The position numbers and the translations under genes are program-made. 64,000 bases of DNA, taken from an uncultured Flavobacteriales bacterium (GTDB lineage: Bacteria > Bacteroidota > Bacteroidia > Flavobacteriales_G > Salibacteraceae). Where the stretch lies: positions 58,043 through 122,042 of the forward strand of contig CAJIZE010000002.1 in NCBI GenBank assembly GCA_905181855.1. Direction: 5' to 3'. Under the pieces are notes generated by a model. That model made no database searches and was not told the DNA's origin. It saw only the letters and a list, made by a program, of their open reading frames with translations. Shown here piece by piece: positions 37,078 through 46,398 of this stretch. The first letter of the stretch is position 1. Each line of letters starts with the position of its first letter.

Positions 37078-40000
37078 TTACGGAGCCAGATGGAGACAGT
37101 TTGGTATATTCATTTGACGCTGCTTACAGTGCAGCTGGAGCGCAATACAATTATAATGCTGGTTACTCCGGAGCTGTTCCGATAACAGGAATCACTATTG
37201 ACCCACAAACGGGTAAAATTCAATTTACTCCAACAATTCAGGGTAATTTTGTAATTGTAGTAAAGGTTTGTGAATACGAATATGGTACAGGGTTGTTAAA
37301 AGGGTGCGTAAAGCGTGATTTGCAATGGGTAATAAACAACTGTAATAACAATGCGCCATCACAATTGTGTTCACCAAATTCAATTATAAGCTTTAGTGGC
37401 ACTGGAGCACAGACAACTGCCAATACTGTAGAGGTGTGTTATGGCCAGAATTTTTCATTTGTCATATTAGTATCTGATAGTTTTGGACTAAGCTCAACGC
37501 AATATCTAACGGCCACTACAAATGTTCAACAAGTTTTACCGGGTTCGCAGTTTACGGTGGTATCGAATACAAATCAAGACTCGTTATGGATCACTATATC
37601 ATGGACGGCCACAATTGGCGCTGCACCGTTTAATACATTTAATGTAGCTGTATCGGACAACAATTGTCCGGTCACGGCAACGAACTCTGGGCTATACGTA
37701 GTAAAAGTAATACCAAGTACGTATGGAGGCGCAGATCAATTTGTCTGTAAGAATCCAGGTATAAGCGAGCAGCTTACTGCCGTTGGTGGAACTCAGTTTG
37801 TTTGGAGTGTGCTATCTGGTGGTGACACAACTTCGTTAAGTTGTGACTCTTGCACTAGCCCGATAGTAACCCCTCAAAAAACAACAGATTATGAGGTGAC
37901 TAGTGATTTAAGTAGCTCATGTAAAAATATTGATACTGTGCGCATTTGGGTTTCAGAAACATATGATTTAACCATGACTCATGATACCATTATCTGTTTT
38001 GATGATTCTATCATTCAGTTAGATGTGGAGTCTTCATTAATTAGAAATTACAGTTATGAATGGTGGCCAAAAAACAAGCTTGACTATGATACTGCTAAAT
38101 CGCCGGTAGCAACACCTATTTATGGAACAGATTTTATTGTAGAAGTTAGATCAGATTCAGGTTGTATTGTGCGAGACACGATGAATGTTAAAGTAACACC
38201 GCCATTTCCAAAAGTGATGGATGTCACCACAAATAATTCACTAGCCTGTAGTGGATTATCAACAACATTAAATTTAAGTTTGGGTGCTGTACCGACAAGT
38301 TGCGGAATAAATAACTCTGCATGTATTGGTCCAACATTATTACAGACTCTGGGAACTCAAGCTACCACTAATGGATCAACTACATTTCCTGCTGGGTACG
38401 GTAATTCTTTTGCTAATACGCGTCAACAATTTTTAATATTAGCAAGTGAGTTACAGAACTTAGGTATGACAGCCGGGAAATTAACTTCCATGTCCTTCAA
38501 CTTAACCAGTGTATTAGGAGCAAGCACATATTATGGATACACAATAAAAATGAAATGCGTGTCAATTTCTAGTTTAACCAGTTGGCAAACTGGGTTAACA
38601 ACAGTTTTTACACCAAAAGCTGTGAATCTAAGCGGTGCAGGTTGGATAATTCATGATTTTGATAACATGTATGATTGGGATGGCGTTAGTAATGTTGTAA
38701 TAGATATTTGTTTTGCAAATCCAGGCTTGGCAACAAACAACAGCCTAACATCTATGTCAACAACAACTTTTAACTCTTCTATTTATTTTGGATCAAACAA
38801 CCAAGCGGCATGTAATGCAAACTTTTTAGGTGCGGCACCCGCAATGCTTAGACCAAATATGAAGTTTGAGTATTGCGTTACTCCAGACACAAATGCATAT
38901 ACTTATTTATGGTATCCAACAACAGGATTAACGGATTCTACAGGACTACATCCTATGGCAACTGTTACAAACTCTACCACCTATAATGTAATCGTGACCG
39001 ATTCGTTTGACGTTTGTAGAGATACAGCTGACATCACATTAAATATAGCGCAAATATTTGCAGGGAATGATACTTCAATTTGCCCAAGTGATACTTTACA
39101 GTTGAATGCTCAAGCAACAGCATCATGCGCGGGTGGGGGGACTTACCAATGGTTCCCAAGTACAGGTTTGTCAAATGACACAATACCAAACCCTTTCGTT
39201 TCAATAAATCAAACAACAACATTCGTATTGAGTTTTACCGATAATTGTGGCTGCACTGTAACTGATACAATGACAGTATTCTTAGGTCAAGTAGGAAACC
39301 CTTCTATTACACGACAAGATCCAAACTGTGGTTTCGACGATGGGAAATATACTTTTTCGGCATCATCGGGCTTTAGTCCCTTTCAATTTTCTATTGACGG
39401 AGGGATTACTTATCATGCTGATAGTATTTTTGATAATCTTGCAATGGGAAATTACTCTTTGTTCTTAATTGACTCATTAGGTTGCCCGAGCGATACGCTG
39501 CTTGACACTTTGTTTAACCTTGGAGCACCCACATTAGATAGCTCACAAATCAATAATGTAAACTGTTACAATGTGCCTGATGGTATTCTAACTTTATTTG
39601 GATCAGGAGGTTTGGCGCCTTTATCATACAGCATAGATTCTGGCATTACATTTCAAAGCTCAAATATATTTTCAGGCCTTTCGGAAGGAACTTATCAAGT
39701 GGTTTTGCAAACTGCAGATAGCTGTTTAAATTTTGCAACACCATTTCAAGTTTTTCAGCCAACACTAATGACTTATAATTTTCAAGCATTTGATGATACT
39801 TGTTTTCAGTTGGGTAATGGTTACGCGGTTGCGATGGCCTCGGGAGGAACAGAACCATACAATTACAATTGGGGCACAGGAATACCAAATGATACAATCA
39901 ATACTCTTTTGTTGTCGGGGTCATATACCTTGGTAATTACTGATAGTAATAGTTGTAGTCTGGATACCACTTATGTAATTAACGAACCAAATTCAGTTAG

Positions 40001-41513
40001 GATAAACTCTGTTACAACCACCGCAAGTACTTGTTTTGGCTATAATAATGGTAAAATTGAAATATCAGCTTCAGGTGGAGATTCTTTGTTTAGGTATAGT
40101 GTCGATAGTGGGTTAACATTTTTAACATCATCAATAATTGACTCACTTGCTCCAGGAAAATACGACATAATTGTAGCTGATAACTCTCAGTGTTCTGTAG
40201 ATTCTGCTGCAACGATAACTGAGCCTCAAATGGTTGAAATTACCACTAATATTGATTCAGTAAAAATTTGTGTAGACAATTGTCAAACTTTATCTGCCGC
40301 AGCTTTAGGTGGCAATGGTGGGCCTTATACATTTAATTGGAGCCCTAATTTAGGCCAGGGAAGTAGTCACAATGTTTGCCCTACTGAAAACGTTCAATAT
40401 GTTGTTTATGCTTATGATCCATTACAATGTGTTTCCGAACTCAGGAAAGTTCAAATTAAGCTTTATGATTCTTTACAAGTTTTTATTCCTGAGGACACCT
40501 TTTTCTGCAAAGGAAATGCTTTACAATTGGGCGCAGCTGCAATTGGTGGAGATGGGTCAGGTTTTAATTATACGTGGTCACCGTTTATTGGATTAAACAA
40601 CCCTAAAATCCCGAACCCGATAGCCAACCCTGAAAACACGACTCAATATGAATTAACTGTAACTGATAATTGTGGTTCGCCAGCGGTAACCCAAACGATT
40701 AAAATTACTGTTAATGAAAACCCAAATGTTGATTTTACATTGGACAAAATTGATGGCTGTGAGCCTCTGAAAGTTATATTATACAACAATTCGACAAATG
40801 CATATAGGTGTGAACTGAATTATGGTACCGGTGAAATAATTGAAGCTTGTGGTACTGCAGAGTTGGAATATGCTACTGAAGGAGAGTATGATATTCAGCT
40901 TACGGTAACATCAAAAGATGGCTGCACCCGAAGTATTAAGCGAGAGAATATTGTGGAAGTGTATCCACGACCAATGGCTAGTTATATAATGGAACCACAA
41001 CCAACGACGGTGTTGTTTCCTGAAATTAATTTCACTAATTTATCTGAAGGAAACATTGTAGATATAGAGTGGAGCTTTGCTAGTTTCGGTGGTTCGGATA
41101 CGAGTAACCCTAGTTTTGTTTTCCCTGATGGAGATTCTGCAACATATCCTGTTAGATTATTGGTGACTACAGACAAAGGTTGTGTTGACGATACGATTCG
41201 TCAGGTGACTATAGGTCAAGAATTTGTAATGTTTGTGCCTAAAGCATTTTCTCCAAACGGTGATGGTTTAAATGAGACGTTTACTATGGGACATACTGGT
41301 GTAGATGCCAATCAATTTACCCTAACTGTTTTTGACAGATGGGGAAAGGAAGTTTATCGAACACAAAATAAGGAAGAAGGTTGGGATGGGACCAATCTTC
41401 AGACAGGAGAGCCAGCATCTGAAGGTTTGTATGTTTGGAAACTTATTGTTGGCGATTACTCAAATGACCGGAAAAGACATGAATACATTGGTAACCTCAT
41501 GCTTATAAGATAG
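36471..41513 (+). CDS. Giant secreted protein with gliding-motility (T9SS type B) C-terminal domain, copy 2
   Basis: Tandem paralogue of the preceding gene, 1680 residues, same N-terminal plan ('HSTHVAGTDITYQCLGND', 'INVFRDCSP', 'GVTEPDGDSLVYSFD'). The Ig/PKD-like chain is again interrupted by the module at about residues 609-803 ('TSCGINNSACIGPT' to 'NMKFEYC'), at the same position as in copy 1. Unlike copy 1 it then carries four SprB-like repeats (about 943-1253; for example 'PNCGFDDGKYTFSASSG' and 'STCFGYNNGKIEISASGG'), then more PKD-like domains. The type B sorting domain (about 1588-1680) has 'FVPKAFSPNGDGLNETF', 'VFDRWGKEV' and 'EGLYVWKLIVGD'. The start follows the copy 1 stop by one base, so both are likely on one transcript. 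Role in adhesion or gliding is inferred from the domain class only. Confidence 0.9.
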   Translation: MKKLYFHIVVILGLILSFSNNAHSTHVAGTDITYQCLGNDSFLITINVFRDCSPTSAGWTYPGIGVGFGGGNITANSSCGQTINLSLPTTNTVIGNQAVGIDVSQLCPTAISSCSGGTHPGMELFTYTTIVVLSPPCNTWTIGYNAPCCRNTSINLVNPQGGMYSSATLNSATDSCNSSPIFSTTNPNPYACLGQLICYDLGVTEPDGDSLVYSFDAAYSAAGAQYNYNAGYSGAVPITGITIDPQTGKIQFTPTIQGNFVIVVKVCEYEYGTGLLKGCVKRDLQWVINNCNNNAPSQLCSPNSIISFSGTGAQTTANTVEVCYGQNFSFVILVSDSFGLSSTQYLTATTNVQQVLPGSQFTVVSNTNQDSLWITISWTATIGAAPFNTFNVAVSDNNCPVTATNSGLYVVKVIPSTYGGADQFVCKNPGISEQLTAVGGTQFVWSVLSGGDTTSLSCDSCTSPIVTPQKTTDYEVTSDLSSSCKNIDTVRIWVSETYDLTMTHDTIICFDDSIIQLDVESSLIRNYSYEWWPKNKLDYDTAKSPVATPIYGTDFIVEVRSDSGCIVRDTMNVKVTPPFPKVMDVTTNNSLACSGLSTTLNLSLGAVPTSCGINNSACIGPTLLQTLGTQATTNGSTTFPAGYGNSFANTRQQFLILASELQNLGMTAGKLTSMSFNLTSVLGASTYYGYTIKMKCVSISSLTSWQTGLTTVFTPKAVNLSGAGWIIHDFDNMYDWDGVSNVVIDICFANPGLATNNSLTSMSTTTFNSSIYFGSNNQAACNANFLGAAPAMLRPNMKFEYCVTPDTNAYTYLWYPTTGLTDSTGLHPMATVTNSTTYNVIVTDSFDVCRDTADITLNIAQIFAGNDTSICPSDTLQLNAQATASCAGGGTYQWFPSTGLSNDTIPNPFVSINQTTTFVLSFTDNCGCTVTDTMTVFLGQVGNPSITRQDPNCGFDDGKYTFSASSGFSPFQFSIDGGITYHADSIFDNLAMGNYSLFLIDSLGCPSDTLLDTLFNLGAPTLDSSQINNVNCYNVPDGILTLFGSGGLAPLSYSIDSGITFQSSNIFSGLSEGTYQVVLQTADSCLNFATPFQVFQPTLMTYNFQAFDDTCFQLGNGYAVAMASGGTEPYNYNWGTGIPNDTINTLLLSGSYTLVITDSNSCSLDTTYVINEPNSVRINSVTTTASTCFGYNNGKIEISASGGDSLFRYSVDSGLTFLTSSIIDSLAPGKYDIIVADNSQCSVDSAATITEPQMVEITTNIDSVKICVDNCQTLSAAALGGNGGPYTFNWSPNLGQGSSHNVCPTENVQYVVYAYDPLQCVSELRKVQIKLYDSLQVFIPEDTFFCKGNALQLGAAAIGGDGSGFNYTWSPFIGLNNPKIPNPIANPENTTQYELTVTDNCGSPAVTQTIKITVNENPNVDFTLDKIDGCEPLKVILYNNSTNAYRCELNYGTGEIIEACGTAELEYATEGEYDIQLTVTSKDGCTRSIKRENIVEVYPRPMASYIMEPQPTTVLFPEINFTNLSEGNIVDIEWSFASFGGSDTSNPSFVFPDGDSATYPVRLLVTTDKGCVDDTIRQVTIGQEFVMFVPKAFSPNGDGLNETFTMGHTGVDANQFTLTVFDRWGKEVYRTQNKEEGWDGTNLQTGEPASEGLYVWKLIVGDYSNDRKRHEYIGNLMLIR

Positions 41514-41515
41514 GA

Positions 41516-42538
41516 TTGAAAAAGTTTCTTTTCCAACTGATAGTTTCACTAGGATTAATACTATCATTTTCCGATAATGCTCATTCTACTCATGTTGCAG
41601 GAACTGATATTACGTATCAGTGTTTAGGAAACGATTCATTTTTAATAACAATCAATGTTTTTAGAGATTGTTCACCTACCAGCGTTTCTTGGACTTATCC
41701 TGGCATTGGTGTTGGATTCGGTGGAGGTACTATTACAGCGAGTAGTTCTTGTGGTCAAACGATTAAGTTTGCCCACAACTAATGTTGTAGCAGGTAACCA
41801 AGCTGTAGGAATAGACGTTTCGCAACTTTGCCCTACTGCAATAAGTAACTGCAATGGAGGTCCGCGCCTAGGGATGGCGATTTTACTTATACAACTATAG
41901 TTGTACTATCACCCCCATGCAATACATGGACAATTGGTTACAATGCTCCTTGTTGTAGGAATACAAGTGTAAATTTGGTAAACCCTCAAGGTGGTATGTA
42001 TTCTTCGGCAACCTTAAATTCAGCGACAGATTCATGTAACAGTTCTCCCGTTTTTTCAACTGTTAACCCAAATCCTTATGCATGTGTAGGGCAGTTAATT
42101 TGTTATGATTTGGGAGTTTTATGTCAAGCGAAGAGCAAAATTCGCTGATCGAGTTTCCTGTAAATGATTCGGGTAATTATCCTGTAAGGTTAGCAGTTAC
42201 AACGAATGAGGATTGTTACGATGATACAGTTAAACTTACAATAGCAGATACTAAATATTTACTCGCCAACTGGTTTTACTCCAAACAATGACAATGCAAA
42301 CGACTTCTTTTTCCCTCAAGGCACAGGCATGGATGGTTCAACATATGAGTTTTTCATTTTTGATAGATAGGGGAAAGTTATGTTTGAGTCAAACGATCTG
42401 AATTTCAAATGGGATGGAAACTTCAGTAACGGCGAACCTGCACCTGTAGGGATATATGTTTGGAAACTTGTTGTTGGCGACCATACCGATTTACGAGAAC
42501 GACATGAAGAAACCGGAAAGGTTTCTTTAATGAGATAA
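41516..42538 (+). pseudogene. Decayed third copy of the giant gliding-type protein gene
   Basis: Same opening as copy 2 ('HSTHVAGTDITYQCLGND') but broken in at least five ways. The start reads ATTG instead of ATG. Compared with copy 2, five bases are missing near 41765 and one near 41876, each shifting the frame. At about 42118 the 5' part joins directly to 3'-terminal sequence, so roughly 4 kb of the usual gene is deleted. A further frameshift lies near 42265, and a TAG at 42368-42370 replaces the tryptophan codon in the 'FDRWGK' motif. The end still reads 'GIYVWKLVVGD' and finishes at 42536-42538, so the type B C-terminal domain is recognisable. It cannot make a full product. Confidence 0.93.
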
Positions 42539-42740
42539 TTCACTACCTGTAACTTTTTGATTCTTAACTTCTTCATACATGCAAATCGCAGTGTAAAGTG
42601 AATATACTTTAGCAGTTAAAGGCTACTCTGATAGGCTGTATCGGTTTATGCTTAAAAAAGGAAACGATGTTGATATTGTTTGGAGCAACCAAGGCTGTTG
42701 AGATGTATCCTTTTTCAATTGGTATACGATTAGCAGGGTT

Positions 42741-44300
42741 TTAATTTTTATTTGAACCAAACAGTAACAAGGAGTTAAATAGCGAATAAATGGTAACGCC
42801 AACCTGAGTTTCAAGAGTATCTTCAGTTAAAAACGAGATAGATATTGTTGCAAACAAAAGTAAATAAGGTAAAAACAAAGTGGTTTTTGGAAAGTAAAAT
42901 AGGGGATACAAAAAGCAAACTAAAAACCAGGCGAAACCAAGTAATCCAAAGGTTAGCAAAAAAGTAAGATATTGGTTGTGTGCGCGCAACCAATATTTTG
43001 TGTTTAAAGGGTTTTCTGATTTTGAATAAAAGGTGTTAAAAGAATATTTTGTGTCTCCCGTTCCAACACCAATTATTGGGTTTTCGTAAAAAATATTTGC
43101 CGCAGCATTCCAAAACACAAAACGTTGTGCAATTGAATTGCCCCCAGGATTGCCTCCAATAGTAAAGTGGTGGATTTCCCAAAGTATTTTATAGATCCGT
43201 TTGTTAATGTTCTGTATGCCTGCAAAACGATAATTGGTTTCGCCTTTTTCAATAAACCGTATATCTGTATCAGTTAATAGTTTAACCCCCTCTTTGTCCT
43301 TAGTGAATCCTTTCGAGGCAAGGTATCGAGCTAAAGTTGACCACAATGGTTGCCCAGCTTGATCAACTCCTTTGTAGCTTAATGGGCTGCGCTTGCTCCA
43401 GGCCTCTTCAAGTTCATTCCATGCCACTTGAACCCATACATAATTTCCATTTTCAACCTCTTCGCGATTCATATCATTATAATATTTTTCGCCATATGAA
43501 CTATATTCCGGTAATATTAATTCATGAATTTCAGTGATGTTGAAATTTTTATTCCATTTGGAATAGATGAAAATTCCAGTTAAAGAAATAAAACAAAACG
43601 CTAAGAAAACTATTCCAAGACTTAATAGTTTAAAGGATTGGGTGAATGTATAGTAAAGAACAACGGTAACCCCTAAAATAGCCGTAATAACAATGCCTGT
43701 AATTGACTGGAGCAAGAATAAAAACACGATGAAGAAAACGATTATAGAGAGGTACAACCAAATTAATTTTCTGTTTAAATAAGCTAAAATTAAAGATAGC
43801 CCAACTCCAAAAGCAATCAATAAGGCTAAACGAATATGCGATGTAAAGGTGGCAAGTTTTCGAAAGTCTGTAGCAGCTTCGTCGTAACCTGAAATGTATT
43901 TTAAGTAACCAACAAAAACTGCTATAAAAACTGAACCTATAAATGCCTTCGCTAAAACAAGATACGTTGCTCGTGATATTGAAACCGATGTACTAATGAT
44001 TAAAGGAAGCAGCAGCATCGGAAGCTTCACCCTTAAATCTTTCATTAAAAACCCAAAATTGTGCTGAGAGTATATTGCTCCAATCAAATGAAGCACATAC
44101 AATGACGATGCAAGCAGCGCTAATCTGTTACTAAAAAAGGACCTAAATTTAGTTTTAAAACCACCTTCAATCAGCCAATTTATAAGTAATACTATTAGGC
44201 TTAAGCTTAGTAAAAATTTCGAAAGTGGCAATGAAACCACCATCAGAATTATGCAAATGAGATAAACCTTTTCGTGTATGTTTTTTCCCGTAAGCAGCAA
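42741..44300 (-). CDS. O-antigen ligase/polymerase-like membrane protein
   Basis: Polytopic inner-membrane protein with about ten or more hydrophobic helices and one large soluble loop, the topology of O-antigen ligases (WaaL) and Wzy polymerases. The periplasmic loop (about residues 245-400) carries 'PIIGVGTGDTKYSFNTFY' and 'RAHNQYLTFLLTFGLLGF', matching the conserved GxGxG... and H-N-xx-L signature of the O-antigen ligase family. Ligation to lipid A versus chain polymerisation cannot be distinguished. Start: TTG at 44298-44300, three bases before the S41 protease stop codon ends; the next in-frame ATG (residue 20) lies inside the first helix. It is last in a minus-strand operon. 519 residues. 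Confidence 0.82.
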   Translation of the reverse strand: MLLTGKNIHEKVYLICIILMVVSLPLSKFLLSLSLIVLLINWLIEGGFKTKFRSFFSNRLALLASSLYVLHLIGAIYSQHNFGFLMKDLRVKLPMLLLPLIISTSVSISRATYLVLAKAFIGSVFIAVFVGYLKYISGYDEAATDFRKLATFTSHIRLALLIAFGVGLSLILAYLNRKLIWLYLSIIVFFIVFLFLLQSITGIVITAILGVTVVLYYTFTQSFKLLSLGIVFLAFCFISLTGIFIYSKWNKNFNITEIHELILPEYSSYGEKYYNDMNREEVENGNYVWVQVAWNELEEAWSKRSPLSYKGVDQAGQPLWSTLARYLASKGFTKDKEGVKLLTDTDIRFIEKGETNYRFAGIQNINKRIYKILWEIHHFTIGGNPGGNSIAQRFVFWNAAANIFYENPIIGVGTGDTKYSFNTFYSKSENPLNTKYWLRAHNQYLTFLLTFGLLGFAWFLVCFLYPLFYFPKTTLFLPYLLLFATISISFLTEDTLETQVGVTIYSLFNSLLLFGSNKN

Positions 44301-44302
44301 AC

Positions 44303-45991
44303 CTAGTTTTGGGTAGAGTCAGGTTCTGCTAATATTGAGGTGTATTTAACAGAGTCAGTAAGCACCTCAATAGCTTTTTTGATTTCATCGTTGTGCTTCA
44401 AATCAATTTTTATTCTACCATCTTGATAGTAGTACCTTGAAACTATTTCGTTTTCAAGCACTCTGATAATTTCATCCTTAAAGGTATTTACGTCTTCACT
44501 TTTGTTTCTTTTTAATTTATCGTCAAGCTCAATGAATATTCCATCTAAACTATCAATTAGTTTATCTTCTACAGCCTTCTTTTTTAGCTTATCCAGTAAC
44601 TTTTCTGTCTCTGTTTGATAGTCATATTTTTTATCGGCTATAAAATTTTTAAATTTTTCATACTCCGTATCTGTTACCTCAAATGTAAAAGGTTCAGGAA
44701 TTGAATCAACTAGATTTTTGAATTCTGTAGCATAATTGAAAATGAGGTTTTTACTGATCAAACTGTAAGTGATTTTTGCTGGGACCTTGCTATCAACTAC
44801 AATATCAGGCTCAATGCCACCACCGTCAAAAACCGATCGGTTATTAAGTGTTTTGAATTCAGTTTTTAATGAATCAGTTATTTCACCTGGTTTACCATTA
44901 ACATCTTTATTCGAGTAATCAATACGCTGAATACATCTTCCACTTGGCGTGTAGTATTTCGCAACGGTAACCTTTAATTGAGCATTATAACTCAGTGATC
45001 TTGTTTGTTGTACAAGTCCTTTGCCATAAGATTTACGCCCAACAACCACCGCTCGATCTAAATCTTGTAAGGTGCCGGATACAATTTCGGATGCAGATGC
45101 TGAATATTCGTCAATTAGAACAACTAATGGAATTTTAGTATCAACAGGATCATTTAAAGCTTTATGGACTTTGTCCCATTGCTTGATTTTCCCTTTTGTT
45201 GATACTACTTCTTGGCCTTTTTCAACAAAAACATTGACGATATTTATTGCTTCATTAAGCAAGCCACCGCCATTGCCTCGCAAGTCAATAATAAGACTTG
45301 TAATCTGGTTCGTTTCCTTAAGATCTTTAAAGGCTGCTAGTAATTCTTTGCTGGCGGTTTGAGTAAACCCATTTAGTTTTATGTAGCCCACTTTTTTGTC
45401 AAGTTCACCGTAATACGAAACATCTTTAATTTTCACATCTTCTCTTAAAAGCGATTTATCAAATCGGGCATCAGTTACTTTTCTATAGATTGATAATTTC
45501 ACCTCAGTTTTAGCAGCACCTTTTAATAGCTTACTCACGTCACCGGTAGTGTAACCTGAAATGTCTTTACCGTCAATTTTTTCAATAATATCACCTGCTT
45601 CAAGCTCAGCTTTATGTGCCGGAAACCCTTCATAAGGTTCTGCAATAATTATGTTACCATCCTGTTTTCGCACCATAGCACCAATGCCACCATACTCGCC
45701 TGTTGTCATAAACCGGTAATCTTCAATGTCAGATTCAGGATAAAAATTGGTGTAAGGATCTAATGATTTCAGCATTGCGTCAATGCCGGTTTTCATCAAT
45801 TTTCCTGGTTCTGTATCATCAACATAATACACATTAAGCTCTTTAAAAAGGGTAGCAAAAATGTCGAGATTTTTAGATACTTCGAAATACGAGTCAACGT
45901 AACCTACCGATACAATTGATGATGAAATAAGAAGAAAGCTAATAGCAATTAATCCTAGCTTTCTCTTAATTAGTAGATATATATTATGCAT
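44303..45991 (-). CDS. S41 family C-terminal processing peptidase
   Basis: Periplasmic serine protease of the CtpA/Prc type, cutting at protein C-termini. An N-terminal signal/anchor segment is followed by a PDZ domain (about residues 90-170, 'YGGIGAMVRKQDGNIIIAEP', 'AGDIIEKIDGKDISG') and the S41 domain. The catalytic serine lies in 'EYSASASEIVSGTLQDLD' (near residue 300) and the general-base lysine about 25 residues later in 'GRKSYGKGLVQQT'. A long C-terminal extension (about residues 380-562) is rich in Lys and Glu and probably helical. Its ATG at 45989-45991 overlaps the end of rnpA by 8 bases, so translation is likely coupled. Confidence 0.95.
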   Translation of the reverse strand: MHNIYLLIKRKLGLIAISFLLISSSIVSVGYVDSYFEVSKNLDIFATLFKELNVYYVDDTEPGKLMKTGIDAMLKSLDPYTNFYPESDIEDYRFMTTGEYGGIGAMVRKQDGNIIIAEPYEGFPAHKAELEAGDIIEKIDGKDISGYTTGDVSKLLKGAAKTEVKLSIYRKVTDARFDKSLLREDVKIKDVSYYGELDKKVGYIKLNGFTQTASKELLAAFKDLKETNQITSLIIDLRGNGGGLLNEAINIVNVFVEKGQEVVSTKGKIKQWDKVHKALNDPVDTKIPLVVLIDEYSASASEIVSGTLQDLDRAVVVGRKSYGKGLVQQTRSLSYNAQLKVTVAKYYTPSGRCIQRIDYSNKDVNGKPGEITDSLKTEFKTLNNRSVFDGGGIEPDIVVDSKVPAKITYSLISKNLIFNYATEFKNLVDSIPEPFTFEVTDTEYEKFKNFIADKKYDYQTETEKLLDKLKKKAVEDKLIDSLDGIFIELDDKLKRNKSEDVNTFKDEIIRVLENEIVSRYYYQDGRIKIDLKHNDEIKKAIEVLTDSVKYTSILAEPDSTQN

Positions 45992-46394
45992 TTTGTTTTT
46001 TTACAATCGTTTCTAAACGTTGTAAAAGTAGTATTATTTTATCCTCAATCTCTGTATACAAGGCTATCTCGTCCGATTGATAAACAATCATTAAATTAAT
46101 CTTTACATTGAGGTTAGTGGCAATTGTTTTAAGGCCAGAATTGTTCGTTCTAAAGGCTTCTTTCATTCTTCGTTTAAGAAGGTTTCTGTCCACTGCTTTT
46201 TTAATCTTTTTTTTTGGCACAGCAAGAGCGGTTTTAAGCAATGACTTAGCCTCTGTTGAGTCTTTTTGTTCAGTATTGTAAATGAAGCGGACACCACCTT
46301 TTGATATAGACTTACCTGCTGAAAAAACGGAGGCAATTTCTTTTTTACTTTTAAGCCTTTCGCGTTTTTTAAATGAATGTTTTAGAGCATTCAA
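45984..46394 (-). CDS. rnpA: Ribonuclease P protein component
   Basis: Protein subunit of RNase P, which matures tRNA 5' ends with the catalytic RNA. 136 residues; the family signatures are 'FKKRERLKSKKEIASVFSAG' near the N-terminus and the RNR-type motif 'KKKIKKAVDRNLLKRRMKEA' (about residues 65-85). It starts at TTG (46392-46394); the nearby ATG is out of frame and runs into a stop at once. In this phylum the gene commonly sits with hemD and an S41 protease rather than with rpmH, as here. It overlaps the S41 gene by 8 bases and follows hemD by 4 bases. Confidence 0.95.
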   Translation of the reverse strand: MNALKHSFKKRERLKSKKEIASVFSAGKSISKGGVRFIYNTEQKDSTEAKSLLKTALAVPKKKIKKAVDRNLLKRRMKEAFRTNNSGLKTIATNLNVKINLMIVYQSDEIALYTEIEDKIILLLQRLETIVKKQNA

Positions 46395-46398
46395 TTAA

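Noticed and set aside
42540..42745. Coding-like stretch with 'SEYTLAVKGYSDRLYRF' between stop codons
   Set aside because: Interrupted by several stops in 200 bases, and no family was recognised; may be a remnant but cannot be supported.
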